Shown here: positions 39,934-48,168 of the stretch, one piece after another
Layout: each line of letters opens with the position of its first letter
How positions within the stretch are numbered: position 1 is the stretch's first letter
Translations under genes and position numbers: made by a program
The notes under the pieces: generated by a model
Seen by the model: the letters and a program-made list of their open reading frames with translations, nothing else
The model's database searches: none
Told to the model about the DNA's origin: nothing
Assembly (NCBI GenBank): GCA_047722305.1
Contig: JBDNYM010000005.1
Span: 8,520-72,519, forward strand
DNA: 64,000 bases
From: JAKVJE01 sp047722305
GTDB taxonomy: Bacteria > Actinomycetota > Actinomycetes > Actinomycetales > Microbacteriaceae
Direction: 5' to 3'

Positions 39934-42866
39934 TTGACGAACTTTCCGGGGTCGCCGGCGAACGCGGCGGCGCACCCCGCCGAGCAGAAGTAGTACGTGC
40001 GTCCCCGGTACTCATGGCTGGGAGCCTCCGGGGTGATGGTGACGCTCATGCCGCACACCGGGTCCGTCGCGGTGGCGGCAGCGGAGGCCGGGGCAGCAGC
40101 CGCAGCGGACTGCTGCGGGTCGCGGCGCCGCGAGAATGGGAGTTTCATATCGTGTTCCTCTCTGGGTGGATCGAGCGAATCCGGTGAATCAGACGGCCTC
40201 GGCGGGCTCGGCGCCGACGTCGGTGCAGAGCGGGCCGGACTGAAGCCGCGCAGCCGGTTGGCGTTGAGCACTACCGACAGCGACGAGAACGCCATGGCCG
40301 CCCCGGCGATCATGGGGCTCAGCAGGATGCCGAACACCGGGTACAACACCCCCGCGGCCAGGGGAATGCCGAGCACGTTGTAGCCGAACGCGAACCACAG
40401 GTTCTCGCGGATGTTGCGCATCGCCGCGCGAGACAGGTCGATGGCCGTCACCACACCGGGCAGGCGCCCAGACACCAGCGTCACGTCCGCCGACTCGATG
40501 GCGACGTCGGTCCCGGTGCCGATGGCGAACCCGACGTCGGCCTGGGCCAGGGCGGGGGCGTCGTTGATGCCGTCGCCGATCATCCCCACCGCGGTGCTCC
40601 CCCGCTGGCGCTCGCGCACCCGGGCCGCCTTGTCCTCGGGCAGCACCTCCGCCATGACCTGGTCGACGCCGACCTGCCGCGCGATCGCCGCCGCGGTGCG
40701 CCGGTTGTCGCCGGTGAGCATGACCACCTCGATGCCGCGCCGTCGCAGCCCGGCGATGGCCTCCGCGGAGTCGTCCTTGACCGTGTCGGCGACGGCGATC
40801 ACCCCGGCGGGCGCCCCGTCGACGGCCACCAGCACCGGGGACTTCCCCTCGGCGGCCAGCCGGTCGCGATCGCCGAGCAACGCCTCTGCCGGGACGTCGT
40901 GCGCGGCAAGCAGGTACTGGTTGCCCACCAGCACCTGGTGGCCCGCCACCGTCGCGGTCACGCCCTGGCCGGTCACCGAGTCGAACCGGTCGGCATCCGG
41001 CCGGCCGGCCGGCCGCGCGGGATGTCCGGAATCGGCGTGGCCGGCATCGGGACGCGCGCGGCTCTCGGCATGCTGCCTCCGCGCCGCCCCATCCACGATG
41101 GCCGCCGCGAGGGGATGCTCCGAGGGCGCCTCCGCCGCCGCCGTGAGCGCCAGCAGCTCGTCGGCGTCCTGCGGCGCATCCTGGGCTGGGACCACATCGG
41201 TGAGCACCGGGGTGCCGTTGGTGATGGTGCCGGTCTTGTCGATGATCACGGTGCGGAGCCGGTGCGCGGTCTCGAGCGCCTCGGCCGACCGGATCAGGAT
41301 GCCGTAGCGGGCGCCGCGCCCGGTCGCGGTCGTGATCGACAGCGGCGTCGCCAGCCCCAGCGCGCACGGGCAGGCGATGATGAGCACCGACACGGCGGCC
41401 ACCAGCGCATGCACGCCGGCCGGGGCGGGGCCGAGCACGAACCAGGCGACGAACGTCCAGATGGCGATGCCGATCACCACCGGCACGAAGACCGCCGCGA
41501 TGCGGTCGGCGAGCTTCTGGATGGGCGCCCGGGAGGTCTGGGCCTCGCGCACGAGCCGGACGATCTGGGCGAGCATCGTATCGGCCCCGATGCGCGTGGC
41601 CCGGTAGCGGAAGGCGCCGGTGCCGTTGATGGTCGCGCCGATGACGCCGTCCCCGGGGCGCTTCGCGACCGGCAGGGACTCGCCGGTCACCATCGACTCG
41701 TCCACCGACGAGCCCCCGTCCACGACCTCGCCGTCGACGGGCAGGCGCTCCCCGGGGCGGATCGTCACTCGGTCGCCCACCTGCACCTCCCCGACCGGGA
41801 TCTCGATCACGGCACCGTCGCGCTCGACCCGGGCGGTCCGCGGCTGCAGGCCGATGAGGGCCCGGATGGCCGCCCCGGTGCCGGCCTTGGCGCGCGCCTC
41901 CAGCATCCGTCCCAGCAGGATGAGGGTGATGATGACCCCGACGGCCTCGTAGTAAGGCTCGCGGGCGCCCGCCGGCAGCAGCTGCGGGGCGAACGTGACC
42001 ACGAGGCTGTAGGCGAAGGCGGCGGTCGTCCCGAGGGCGACCAGCGAGTTCATCTCGGGCGCCCGGTGCGCGAGGGCCAGCCAGCCGACCCGGTGCACCG
42101 GCCACCCGCAGTACAGCATGACCGGGAGGGTCAGGATCAGCTGCGTCCAGGGACTGATCAGGAGGTGGGGGATGCCGGGGATGCCCGCCATGTGACCCAT
42201 CACGGCCGCGAACACCGGCAGCGTGAGCACGGCGCCGATGAGCGTGCGCCGCCGGAGGTCGCGGATCTCGGCCTGGCGCTCGGCGGTCTCGGCATCGGGG
42301 GCATCAGCATCGGGTGCATCGGCATGGTCAGCCACGGCGCCGCGGTCAGACGCAGCACCCGGGGCGGGCGCCGCCGCATCGGCAGGCGCCGTCAACTCGG
42401 CTGCGTGCGCCGGCGCTGGCGCGGAAGCGGCCGAGCGGCTCTCGGCCTGCGCATCCTGCACGGCCGGGGCTGCCGCATCTGCCTGTTCCGAACCCGGCAC
42501 GACCTTGAGGGTGCCGTGCACCATGTTCATCCCGCACGCGAACCCGTATTCACCGGCTGCGGGCGCGGCGAGCTCGACGGCGGTGGTCTGGTAGGCGGGC
42601 AGGGCCCGATCGAGCTTGAAGTCGGGGAACACCACGTGCGAGGTGCACTCCCCCGACTCCTGGCGGTCGAAGAGCAGCCGCACCGGCGCGCCGGCCTCGA
42701 CCTGCACGACGGCGGGGCTGTAGCCGCCCTTCACCGTGATGGGGACGACCTGGACACCGTCGGCGACGGTGCCGGTCGCGGCCCTCCGTGGCCCGAAGAA
42801 CCACCAGCCGAGCAGTCCGCTCACGACCGCCGCCGCGAGCACGACCACGATGTCCAGTGCGCTCAT
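39930..42866 (-). CDS. copA: Copper P1B-type ATPase with cupredoxin head and YHS tail
   Basis: 978 residues from ATG 42866. After one N-terminal helix comes a cupredoxin-like domain (about 40-124) with copper ligands H77, C111 (EYGFACGMNM) and M113/M115. Then follows a His/Asp/Ala linker and a P1B ATPase: TGES 394-397, copper motif CPC 499-501, DKTGT 543-547, SEHPLA and GDGINDAPA. It lacks the usual HMA domain. The C-terminal 45 residues are a YHS metal domain (DPVCGMSVTI and YYFCSAGCAAAF). It should export Cu+; head and tail may deliver or sense the metal. CsoR boxes lie upstream. An internal ATG at 40148 with GAGAGG upstream could also make the YHS part alone. Confidence 0.92.
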   Translation of the reverse strand: MSALDIVVVLAAAVVSGLLGWWFFGPRRAATGTVADGVQVVPITVKGGYSPAVVQVEAGAPVRLLFDRQESGECTSHVVFPDFKLDRALPAYQTTAVELAAPAAGEYGFACGMNMVHGTLKVVPGSEQADAAAPAVQDAQAESRSAASAPAPAHAAELTAPADAAAPAPGAASDRGAVADHADAPDADAPDAETAERQAEIRDLRRRTLIGAVLTLPVFAAVMGHMAGIPGIPHLLISPWTQLILTLPVMLYCGWPVHRVGWLALAHRAPEMNSLVALGTTAAFAYSLVVTFAPQLLPAGAREPYYEAVGVIITLILLGRMLEARAKAGTGAAIRALIGLQPRTARVERDGAVIEIPVGEVQVGDRVTIRPGERLPVDGEVVDGGSSVDESMVTGESLPVAKRPGDGVIGATINGTGAFRYRATRIGADTMLAQIVRLVREAQTSRAPIQKLADRIAAVFVPVVIGIAIWTFVAWFVLGPAPAGVHALVAAVSVLIIACPCALGLATPLSITTATGRGARYGILIRSAEALETAHRLRTVIIDKTGTITNGTPVLTDVVPAQDAPQDADELLALTAAAEAPSEHPLAAAIVDGAARRQHAESRARPDAGHADSGHPARPAGRPDADRFDSVTGQGVTATVAGHQVLVGNQYLLAAHDVPAEALLGDRDRLAAEGKSPVLVAVDGAPAGVIAVADTVKDDSAEAIAGLRRRGIEVVMLTGDNRRTAAAIARQVGVDQVMAEVLPEDKAARVRERQRGSTAVGMIGDGINDAPALAQADVGFAIGTGTDVAIESADVTLVSGRLPGVVTAIDLSRAAMRNIRENLWFAFGYNVLGIPLAAGVLYPVFGILLSPMIAGAAMAFSSLSVVLNANRLRGFSPARSAPTSAPSPPRPSDSPDSLDPPREEHDMKLPFSRRRDPQQSAAAAAPASAAATATDPVCGMSVTITPEAPSHEYRGRTYYFCSAGCAAAFAGDPGKFVK

Positions 42867-42903
42867 CACGTCTCCTCCGTCCCGGGCGGCCTGGCCTCTC
42901 ACC

Positions 42904-42920
42904 ATACCCCCATGGGGTAT
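42904..42920. promoter_or_regulatory. CsoR box 1
   Basis: ATACCCC-CAT-GGGGTAT, a perfect palindrome of CsoR type, 38 bp upstream of the copper ATPase start, reading leftwards. Confidence 0.8.
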
Positions 42921-42986
42921 AACCCATCGTACGGTCCATCGATGCCCGGGACAAGAACCATCTCATCCCCCCCGCAAAGCGCCTGG

Positions 42987-43014
42987 TACCCCTCTAGGGT
43001 ATCCGGGATATACT
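42987..43014 (+). promoter_or_regulatory. CsoR box 2 and promoter of rightward copper operon
   Basis: TACCC-CTCTA-GGGTA (42987-43001) is a perfect palindrome. The -10 hexamer TATACT (43009-43014) ends 6 nt before ATG 43021, so the mRNA is probably leaderless and CsoR binds in the -35/spacer region. Confidence 0.75.
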
Positions 43015-43020
43015 GGGGGC

Positions 43021-43161
43021 ATGATGTTCGGAGAATGCGGATTCGGCCTCTGGGGAGGCGGCGGCTGGCTCATGATGATTCTGTCCGGCCTCGGCGGCCT
43101 CGCGGCCTTGACCGGGGTCGCCATCGGCGCCTATGCCCTGGGGCGCCGCCCCCACCGGTGA
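43021..43161 (+). CDS. 46-residue membrane peptide of copper regulon
   Basis: Reads MMFGECGFGLWGGGGWLMMI, then one hydrophobic helix, ending ALGRRPHR. It is a single-pass membrane peptide with an N-terminal Cys and several Met, residues that can bind Cu+. It is the first gene behind a CsoR box, and its end overlaps or adjoins the response-regulator start (GTG 43172; an ATG at 43133 would overlap). I do not recognise the family. It could be a small copper-binding or sensor-modulating peptide. Confidence 0.65.
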   Translation: MMFGECGFGLWGGGGWLMMILSGLGGLAALTGVAIGAYALGRRPHR

Positions 43162-43171
43162 GATCCCGGCC

Positions 43172-43909
43172 GTGGTGACGCCCGTCGCCCCCGAGAGCCT
43201 GCCGGCGCGGGCGACCGCGCTGGTGGTCGAGGACGAGGCTCCCCTCGCGCGGATGCTCGCCGGGTACCTGGAGCACGAGGGCTTTCGCACGGTCGTCACC
43301 GGTGACGGGGTTGCAGCCGTGGACCTCGCCCGACAGCACGCTCCCACGGTGGTGGTGCTCGATCTCGGGCTGCCCGGTCTCGACGGCGTCGAGGTCTGCC
43401 GCCGCATCCGCACATTCTCCGACTGCTACATCCTGATGCTCACCGCCCGCTCCGAAGAGCTCGACGAGGTCATCGGCCTCTCGGTCGGGGCGGACGATTA
43501 CATCGCCAAGCCGTTCAGCCCCCGCACGCTCATGGCCCGCATCCGCACCCTGCTGCGCCGACCCCGGGGCGGCGCAGCAGGGGACGCCTGCGCCGAGCCG
43601 CCCCGGCCGGTAATACAGACGGGGCCGCTCCGCATCGACCCCGTCGCGCGGGAGGTCCGCCTCGACGAGCGCCCGATCCCCCTCACCCGCACCGAGTTCG
43701 ACCTGCTGTACCATCTGGCCGCCCACCCCCGGCAGGTGTTCACCCGCGAGCAGCTGCTCGCCGCCGTGTGGACGTCGTCATGGCGCGGCGACGACCTGGT
43801 CGTCGACGCCCACATCGGGCACCTCCGGCACAAGCTCGGGGAGAGCGCGGCAACCGCCCGGATCATCCAGACCGTCCGCGGGGTCGGCTACCGGCTGGGG
43901 CCGGGATGA
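43172..43909 (+). CDS. OmpR/PhoB-type response regulator
   Basis: 245 residues from GTG 43172 (ATG 43133 or GTG 43175 are alternatives). Receiver domain: ALVVEDEAPLARMLAGYLEH, phospho-acceptor Asp in VVVLDLGLPGLDGVEV, then MLTARSEELDEVIGLSVGAD and the Lys of YIAKPFSPRTL. A C-terminal winged helix follows: PLTRTEFDLLYHLAAHPRQV and VVDAHIGHLRHKLGE. The stop overlaps the kinase start by 4 nt. By context it responds to copper or envelope thiol stress. Confidence 0.92.
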   Translation: MVTPVAPESLPARATALVVEDEAPLARMLAGYLEHEGFRTVVTGDGVAAVDLARQHAPTVVVLDLGLPGLDGVEVCRRIRTFSDCYILMLTARSEELDEVIGLSVGADDYIAKPFSPRTLMARIRTLLRRPRGGAAGDACAEPPRPVIQTGPLRIDPVAREVRLDERPIPLTRTEFDLLYHLAAHPRQVFTREQLLAAVWTSSWRGDDLVVDAHIGHLRHKLGESAATARIIQTVRGVGYRLGPG

Positions 43910-45003
43910 GACGGCCGCTCACCCTGGGGGCGAGATTCCTCCTGGCCGTGTCGGCCGTCGTACTCATCGTGGTGGCGGGCATCTTCCTCGTCGACTCGAT
44001 CGTCGGACCGGCGATCTTCCACTCGCACCTGGCCGCCGCCCGCCTCCCCGACACTCCTGCCGTGCTGCACCATATCGAGGAGGGCTTTCAGTTCGCCAAT
44101 ACGATCGCGCTCGCCGTCGCGATCGTCGCCGCCATCGCCGTCGCCGCCATCGCCTCCTCCTCGGCGTCGTCCCGGATCGACGCCGCCGTGTCGTCGTTCG
44201 TCCGGGCTGCGACCCGGGTCTCCCGCGGCGACTACTCGGCGCGCATCCGCCCCCCGAGCCGTCTGGGAGCCGAGTTCGGGGCCCTCGGAGCCGCCTTCGA
44301 CTCCATGGCCGCCCGGCTGGAGCACACCGAGGCCATCCGCCATCGCCAGTTTTCCGACCTCGCCCACGAGCTGCGCACCCCCATCGCGATCATCGAGGCC
44401 CAGGTCGAGGGCATGGAGGACGGCATCGCCGGCGTCGACGCCTCGCTGCCGGTGCTCGCCGCCCAGGCCAAGCGCCTCGGCCGCCTGGCCGACGACCTCG
44501 GTCTGCTCTCCCGCGTCGAGGAGGGGGCGTTGCGCTATGACTTCGCGGTGACCGATGTCGCCGCCGTGGTCGCCGACTGCGCCGACGCCTTGCGCCTGCG
44601 CTTCCAGGAGCGCGGCGTCCGCCTCGAGACCCGGTTGCAGCCGGCGTCCGCGCGCTGCGACCGCCACCGGCTCGGGCAAGTGGTGACGAATCTGCTCGCC
44701 AACGCCCTGCACGCGACGCCGGCGGGAGGGGCCGTCGCCGTCTCCGCCGCGACCATCGGCGACGTCGTCCGCATCGTGGTCCACGACACCGGGGCCGGCA
44801 TCGCCGCCGACCAGCTGCCGCACCTGTTCGAGCGCTTCTACCGCGCCGAACGGGCCCGCGATCGCGACCGCGGGGGCTTCGGCATCGGACTGGCCATCGC
44901 CCGGGGGATCATCACCGACCAGGGCGGCACGATCACGGCCGCCAGCGCCGGGCGCGGACGGGGTGCACAGTTCACCGTCGAGCTCCCCCGCTCCGCCGGC
45001 TGA
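43906..45003 (+). CDS. Sensor histidine kinase
   Basis: 365 residues. Two membrane helices (10-30 and 65-85) flank a short outside loop with four histidines (H39, H41, H55, H56), a plausible metal-sensing site. A HAMP domain follows, then the H-box FSDLAHELRTPIA with H154, the N-box VVTNLLANALHATPAGG, and G-boxes DTGAGIA and RDRGGFGIGLAIARGII. It should autophosphorylate and act on the adjacent response regulator. The tiny His-rich sensor loop is reminiscent in principle of CusS/CopS-type copper sensors, though the fold differs. Confidence 0.9.
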   Translation: MRRPLTLGARFLLAVSAVVLIVVAGIFLVDSIVGPAIFHSHLAAARLPDTPAVLHHIEEGFQFANTIALAVAIVAAIAVAAIASSSASSRIDAAVSSFVRAATRVSRGDYSARIRPPSRLGAEFGALGAAFDSMAARLEHTEAIRHRQFSDLAHELRTPIAIIEAQVEGMEDGIAGVDASLPVLAAQAKRLGRLADDLGLLSRVEEGALRYDFAVTDVAAVVADCADALRLRFQERGVRLETRLQPASARCDRHRLGQVVTNLLANALHATPAGGAVAVSAATIGDVVRIVVHDTGAGIAADQLPHLFERFYRAERARDRDRGGFGIGLAIARGIITDQGGTITAASAGRGRGAQFTVELPRSAG

Positions 45004-45108
45004 CCGCTCGGACGGCGAGCGGATCTTCGACGGATCTTCGACTCCCCTCCGAAGCGGGGACGACCCGCCCGCCTAGCGTGAGTCGCGTCCACCCCGAGAG
45101 GAGACCCC

Positions 45109-45393
45109 GTGCCGAGCACCGTGCCCATCCGCATCACAATCGTCGAAATGTCCGGCTGTCCCCACTGCGACGCCGCCCGGGCGGTGATCGCCGCCGAGAT
45201 CGCCGCCCGCCCCGACCTCCGCGTCGAGGTGACGCGCCTGGACGCCGCCGCCCCGGAGGGGGCGCGTCTGGTGGCCGAGCACCGCGCCCCCCAGGCCCCG
45301 CTCGTGCTCGTCGACGGGGAGTTCCTCAGCAGCGGCCGGCTGCGAGCGGCCGCGCTGCGACGCCGTCTCCCGGCCGCGTCCGTCGCCTGCTGA
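45109..45393 (+). CDS. Small thioredoxin-like protein (CPHC)
   Basis: 94 residues from GTG 45109 with GAGAGGAG upstream. Strand ITIVEMSGCPHCDAARAVIA carries the active-site C17-P-H-C20; QAPLVLVDGEFLSSGRL contains the cis-Pro. It is a cytoplasmic glutaredoxin/thioredoxin-like protein without signal peptide. It overlaps the ccdA start by one base, so it probably feeds electrons to CcdA. Confidence 0.82.
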   Translation: MPSTVPIRITIVEMSGCPHCDAARAVIAAEIAARPDLRVEVTRLDAAAPEGARLVAEHRAPQAPLVLVDGEFLSSGRLRAAALRRRLPAASVAC

Positions 45394-46322
45394 TGGGGTC
45401 GCTGCTCACTACTGGCGGCATCGTCGCCGCCTTCTTCGCGGGGACGGTCGCCCTGTTCGCCCCCTGCTGCGTCGTCTTCCTGCTGCCCGGCTACCTCGCC
45501 GGCGCGGTGAAGAACAGCCGCTGGCGGCTGATCCCGCTCACCTTCGTCTTCGCCGCCGGGCTCGCCGTGGTCATGGTGCCTATCACCGCCGGCATCGGTG
45601 CGCTGTCGGCCGCGATCGCACGTGAACACGCCCTGCTGTTCGGCCTCGGCGCCCTGCTGATGCTCGTCCTGGCCTGGCTGTCGCTGACCGGTCGGATGTG
45701 GTCGCTGCCCGGATTCGTGCGGGCGCCCGACGCCCGGCGCGGGGACACGGTCGGCTTCTTCGCCCTGGGGGTGTTCTCCGGCGTCGCCTCGAGCTGCTGC
45801 GCCCCGGTGCTGGCCGGCGTCATGACGCTGTCCGCGCTGTCCGGATCCCCCATCGGGGCGGCGACCCTCGGGCTCGCCTACGTGTTCGGGATGGTGGCGC
45901 CGCTGTTCGTGCTGGCCCTGATCTGGGACTGGGCCCGGCTCGGCGAGCGACGGCTGACGCCGCACCCGATCGTGATCAGGTTCGGCCGACGGCGCCTCCG
46001 CACCAACCTGCTCAACGTGATCGTCGCCGCGGGGTTCGCGATCACCGGCGTCCTCATCGGCGTCGTCGCCGTGACCGGGGAGATGCCCGACGCCCAGCCG
46101 CTGGGAGCGGCGGGATCCTGGCTCGCCGGCGCCGGGGCGGGGCTGCAGCGATGGCTCACCCCCGTCCCCGAGGCGCTGCAGGGGGTCATCCTGCTGGCCC
46201 TCGCCGGCGGCCTGCTGGCCGCTACCCTCGTGCGTCCCCGCCGGCGCCCGGCATCGCGGCGCCCCGAACCGGCGGCACCGAGGACGGATGCCGAGCCCGG
46301 ACGGGAGGGACAGGGACGATGA
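45393..46322 (+). CDS. CcdA/DsbD-like electron-transfer membrane protein
   Basis: 309 residues with six to seven hydrophobic segments. The two redox cysteine sites are ALFAPCCVVFLLPGYL in the first helix and GVASSCCAPVLAGVM in the fourth. CcdA passes reducing power from cytoplasmic thioredoxin to thiol proteins outside the membrane. Here the adjacent thioredoxin-like protein (inside) and redoxin (outside) complete the chain. Both motifs carry a doubled CC, different from the single Cys in common CcdA. The Pro/Arg/Glu-rich tail overlaps the next start by 4 nt. Confidence 0.88.
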   Translation: MGSLLTTGGIVAAFFAGTVALFAPCCVVFLLPGYLAGAVKNSRWRLIPLTFVFAAGLAVVMVPITAGIGALSAAIAREHALLFGLGALLMLVLAWLSLTGRMWSLPGFVRAPDARRGDTVGFFALGVFSGVASSCCAPVLAGVMTLSALSGSPIGAATLGLAYVFGMVAPLFVLALIWDWARLGERRLTPHPIVIRFGRRRLRTNLLNVIVAAGFAITGVLIGVVAVTGEMPDAQPLGAAGSWLAGAGAGLQRWLTPVPEALQGVILLALAGGLLAATLVRPRRRPASRRPEPAAPRTDAEPGREGQGR

Positions 46323-47011
46323 GAGATCAGCGCACTGGGCCGGGCCCGGACTCTCCGCTAGATCGCGCCCACCGGAAGGCCCGCGATCTGCAGGCCGCCG
46401 AGCGCCGCCGCCGCCGGCTGCGCGGCTGGGTCCGCGCCGCGGCGATCGCCGTCGCCGCCCTGGTCGTCGGGGCCGGCGTCGCCGCCCTGGCGGCGAATGA
46501 GCCCGGCTCGTTGTCCACTGTCGGCGCGACGGGCCGCCCCGCCTCGTCCGCCGCCGTCCACCTCGTCGGCAAGCCGGCTCCCGCCCTGTCGCTGCCCGAC
46601 ACCGCCGGCGCCACCGTCGATCTGCGCAGCTACCGCAACCGCAGCAACGTCATCCTCTACTTCAGTGAGGGGGCGGGCTGCGAGGCGTGCCTGACGCAGA
46701 TGAAGGCCATCGAGAACAACCAACCGGCCTTCCGCCGCGCCGGGTTCACCGTGCTGCCTATCGTGATGGACCCGCGCAGCGACATCGCCGCCGCCGCGAA
46801 GTCGTACCAGGTGCGCACTCCCTTCCTGCTTGACGACGGTGCCTCGTCGCGCGCCTACGGCACCCTCGGCACGGGCATGCACGCCGACCTGCCCGGGCAC
46901 TCGTTCGTGGTGATCGACAAGCATGGCATCGTCCGCTGGAGCCGCGACTACCCGTCGATGTGGCTCCCCCCGCAGACCCTCCTCTCCCGGGCGAAGACCG
47001 CCGTCGGGTAG
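46319..47011 (+). CDS. Membrane-anchored redoxin (AhpC/TSA-TlpA type)
   Basis: 230 residues. A basic N-terminus and one membrane helix (about 38-60) leave the domain outside. The redoxin domain starts VGKPAPALSLPDTAGATVDL and has YFSEGAGCEACLTQM with C121/C124 as active site, then VIVMDPRSDI-like and HSFVVIDKHGIVRW. It probably reduces disulfides or peroxides outside the membrane, powered by CcdA. In copper stress it could repair proteins oxidised by Cu. It is followed by a CsoR box and csoR. Confidence 0.86.
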   Translation: MRDQRTGPGPDSPLDRAHRKARDLQAAERRRRRLRGWVRAAAIAVAALVVGAGVAALAANEPGSLSTVGATGRPASSAAVHLVGKPAPALSLPDTAGATVDLRSYRNRSNVILYFSEGAGCEACLTQMKAIENNQPAFRRAGFTVLPIVMDPRSDIAAAAKSYQVRTPFLLDDGASSRAYGTLGTGMHADLPGHSFVVIDKHGIVRWSRDYPSMWLPPQTLLSRAKTAVG

Positions 47012-47048
47012 GCCAGCGCGGGCGGACGGCGGCGGCGCTGGCCCGCCA

Positions 47049-47069
47049 ATACCCCAGGCGGGTATATTA
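47049..47069 (+). promoter_or_regulatory. CsoR box 3 and csoR promoter
   Basis: ATACCC-CAGGC-GGGTAT (47049-47065) is a perfect palindrome; TATATT (47063-47068) overlaps it as -10. CsoR here would repress its own gene. Confidence 0.8.
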
Positions 47070-47092
47070 ATCGCCAACGAGGGGAGGCCTGC

Positions 47093-47446
47093 ATGAGCAC
47101 CACCGGAAGCATCCAGAGCGCGAACGGCGACGACACCGGGATCCACGACGCCCACGACTCCGAGTACGGCTACATCCGGCATCGCGACCAGGTGCTGGCG
47201 CGGTTGAAACGCGTCGAGGGACAGGTGCGGGGCATCCAGCGGATGGTCGACGAGGGCGAGTACTGCATCGACATCCTCACGCAGATCTCCGCCGCCTCCA
47301 GCGCGCTGCGCTCCGTCGCGCTCAGCCTGCTCGACGACCATCTCGACCACTGCGTCGCCCACGCGGTGCACAGCGGCGACTCCGCGGAGGTGGAGGCGAA
47401 GCTGGCCGAGGCCTCCGGCGCCATCGCCCGGCTCGTGCGGTCCTGA
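47093..47446 (+). CDS. csoR: CsoR, copper-sensing repressor
   Basis: 117 residues; GGGGAGG precedes ATG 47093. The four-helix DUF156 fold reads LARLKRVEGQVRGIQRMVDE and SALRSVALSLLDDHLDHCVA. The Cu+ ligands C58, H83 and C87 of the CsoR set are all present, which separates it from RcnR, FrmR and CstR. Apo-CsoR binds the ATACCC/GGGTAT palindromes and lets go when Cu+ binds. It lies at the end of the rightward copper operon and has its own box. Confidence 0.94.
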   Translation: MSTTGSIQSANGDDTGIHDAHDSEYGYIRHRDQVLARLKRVEGQVRGIQRMVDEGEYCIDILTQISAASSALRSVALSLLDDHLDHCVAHAVHSGDSAEVEAKLAEASGAIARLVRS

Positions 47447-47550
47447 CCGGCCGCGTCACACGTCGTCGCACTCGCCGGCGGCCGGCGCCGAGCGGCTACG
47501 CTCTGCGCTGACCGCGCCCGCCCGTCGGCGCCGCCGAGAGGGAGAACCCC

Positions 47551-48168
47551 ATGACATACATCACCCGACCGCGCTACGAGGACCTGGACGCGCCGGCCCG
47601 CGCGCGCTGGGATGCCGAGGATGCCGCCCACGGCATGACCCACATGAAGCAGACTCTGCTGCGCTCGCTGCCCGCTTTCGACGCGCTCATGACCTGGTAC
47701 CCGCTGCAGGCCGCTCTGGTCCCATTCATCGGCGAGCGCGGCACCATCATCGTCAGCCACGCGATCTCCACCGCCAACGAGTGCCTGATCTGCTCGCTGT
47801 ACTTCCGCCGGGCGCTCATCGCCCGCGGCGAGGACCCGGACGGCGCGCCGCTGAACCCCGAGGAGGAGGACCTGGCCGCGTTCGGCCGCGGCATCGCCCG
47901 CGACGGCCACGCCGACGCCGAGGTCACCGCGCGGCTGTGCGAACGCCTCGGCGAGGAGGGGCTGGTGCTGCTGGTCGCCTTCGCCGGCATCATGGTCGCC
48001 ACCAACATCGTCAACGAGGCCCTCGGGGTCGACCCCGACGCCGGGGTGCTGCAGCTGTTCGAGGGCGAGGATGACGCCTTCGCCGGCTTCCCCGCCGCGC
48101 AGCGCTCCCAAGCCACCGAGCGATCTCAAGACGCCGAACACCCACACGAGACGGAGAACGCCGCATGA
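47551..48168 (+). CDS. Carboxymuconolactone decarboxylase / AhpD-like protein
   Basis: 205 residues. The CMD fold has SHAISTANECLICSLYFRRA with C78/C81 in the AhpD-type ExCxxC position; the third conserved His is replaced by Phe/Tyr. Such proteins act as thiol peroxidases or as partners in catabolic pathways. It is first of a run of six same-direction genes with 4-nt overlaps (AhpD-like, SDR, hydrolase, MFS) which looks like one catabolic operon. The last 25 residues are low-complexity. Confidence 0.78.
   Translation: MTYITRPRYEDLDAPARARWDAEDAAHGMTHMKQTLLRSLPAFDALMTWYPLQAALVPFIGERGTIIVSHAISTANECLICSLYFRRALIARGEDPDGAPLNPEEEDLAAFGRGIARDGHADAEVTARLCERLGEEGLVLLVAFAGIMVATNIVNEALGVDPDAGVLQLFEGEDDAFAGFPAAQRSQATERSQDAEHPHETENAA

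Noticed and set aside
40899..43178. 759-codon plus-strand open frame opposite copA
   Set aside because: It is the antisense shadow of a clear P1B ATPase and runs across the CsoR boxes.
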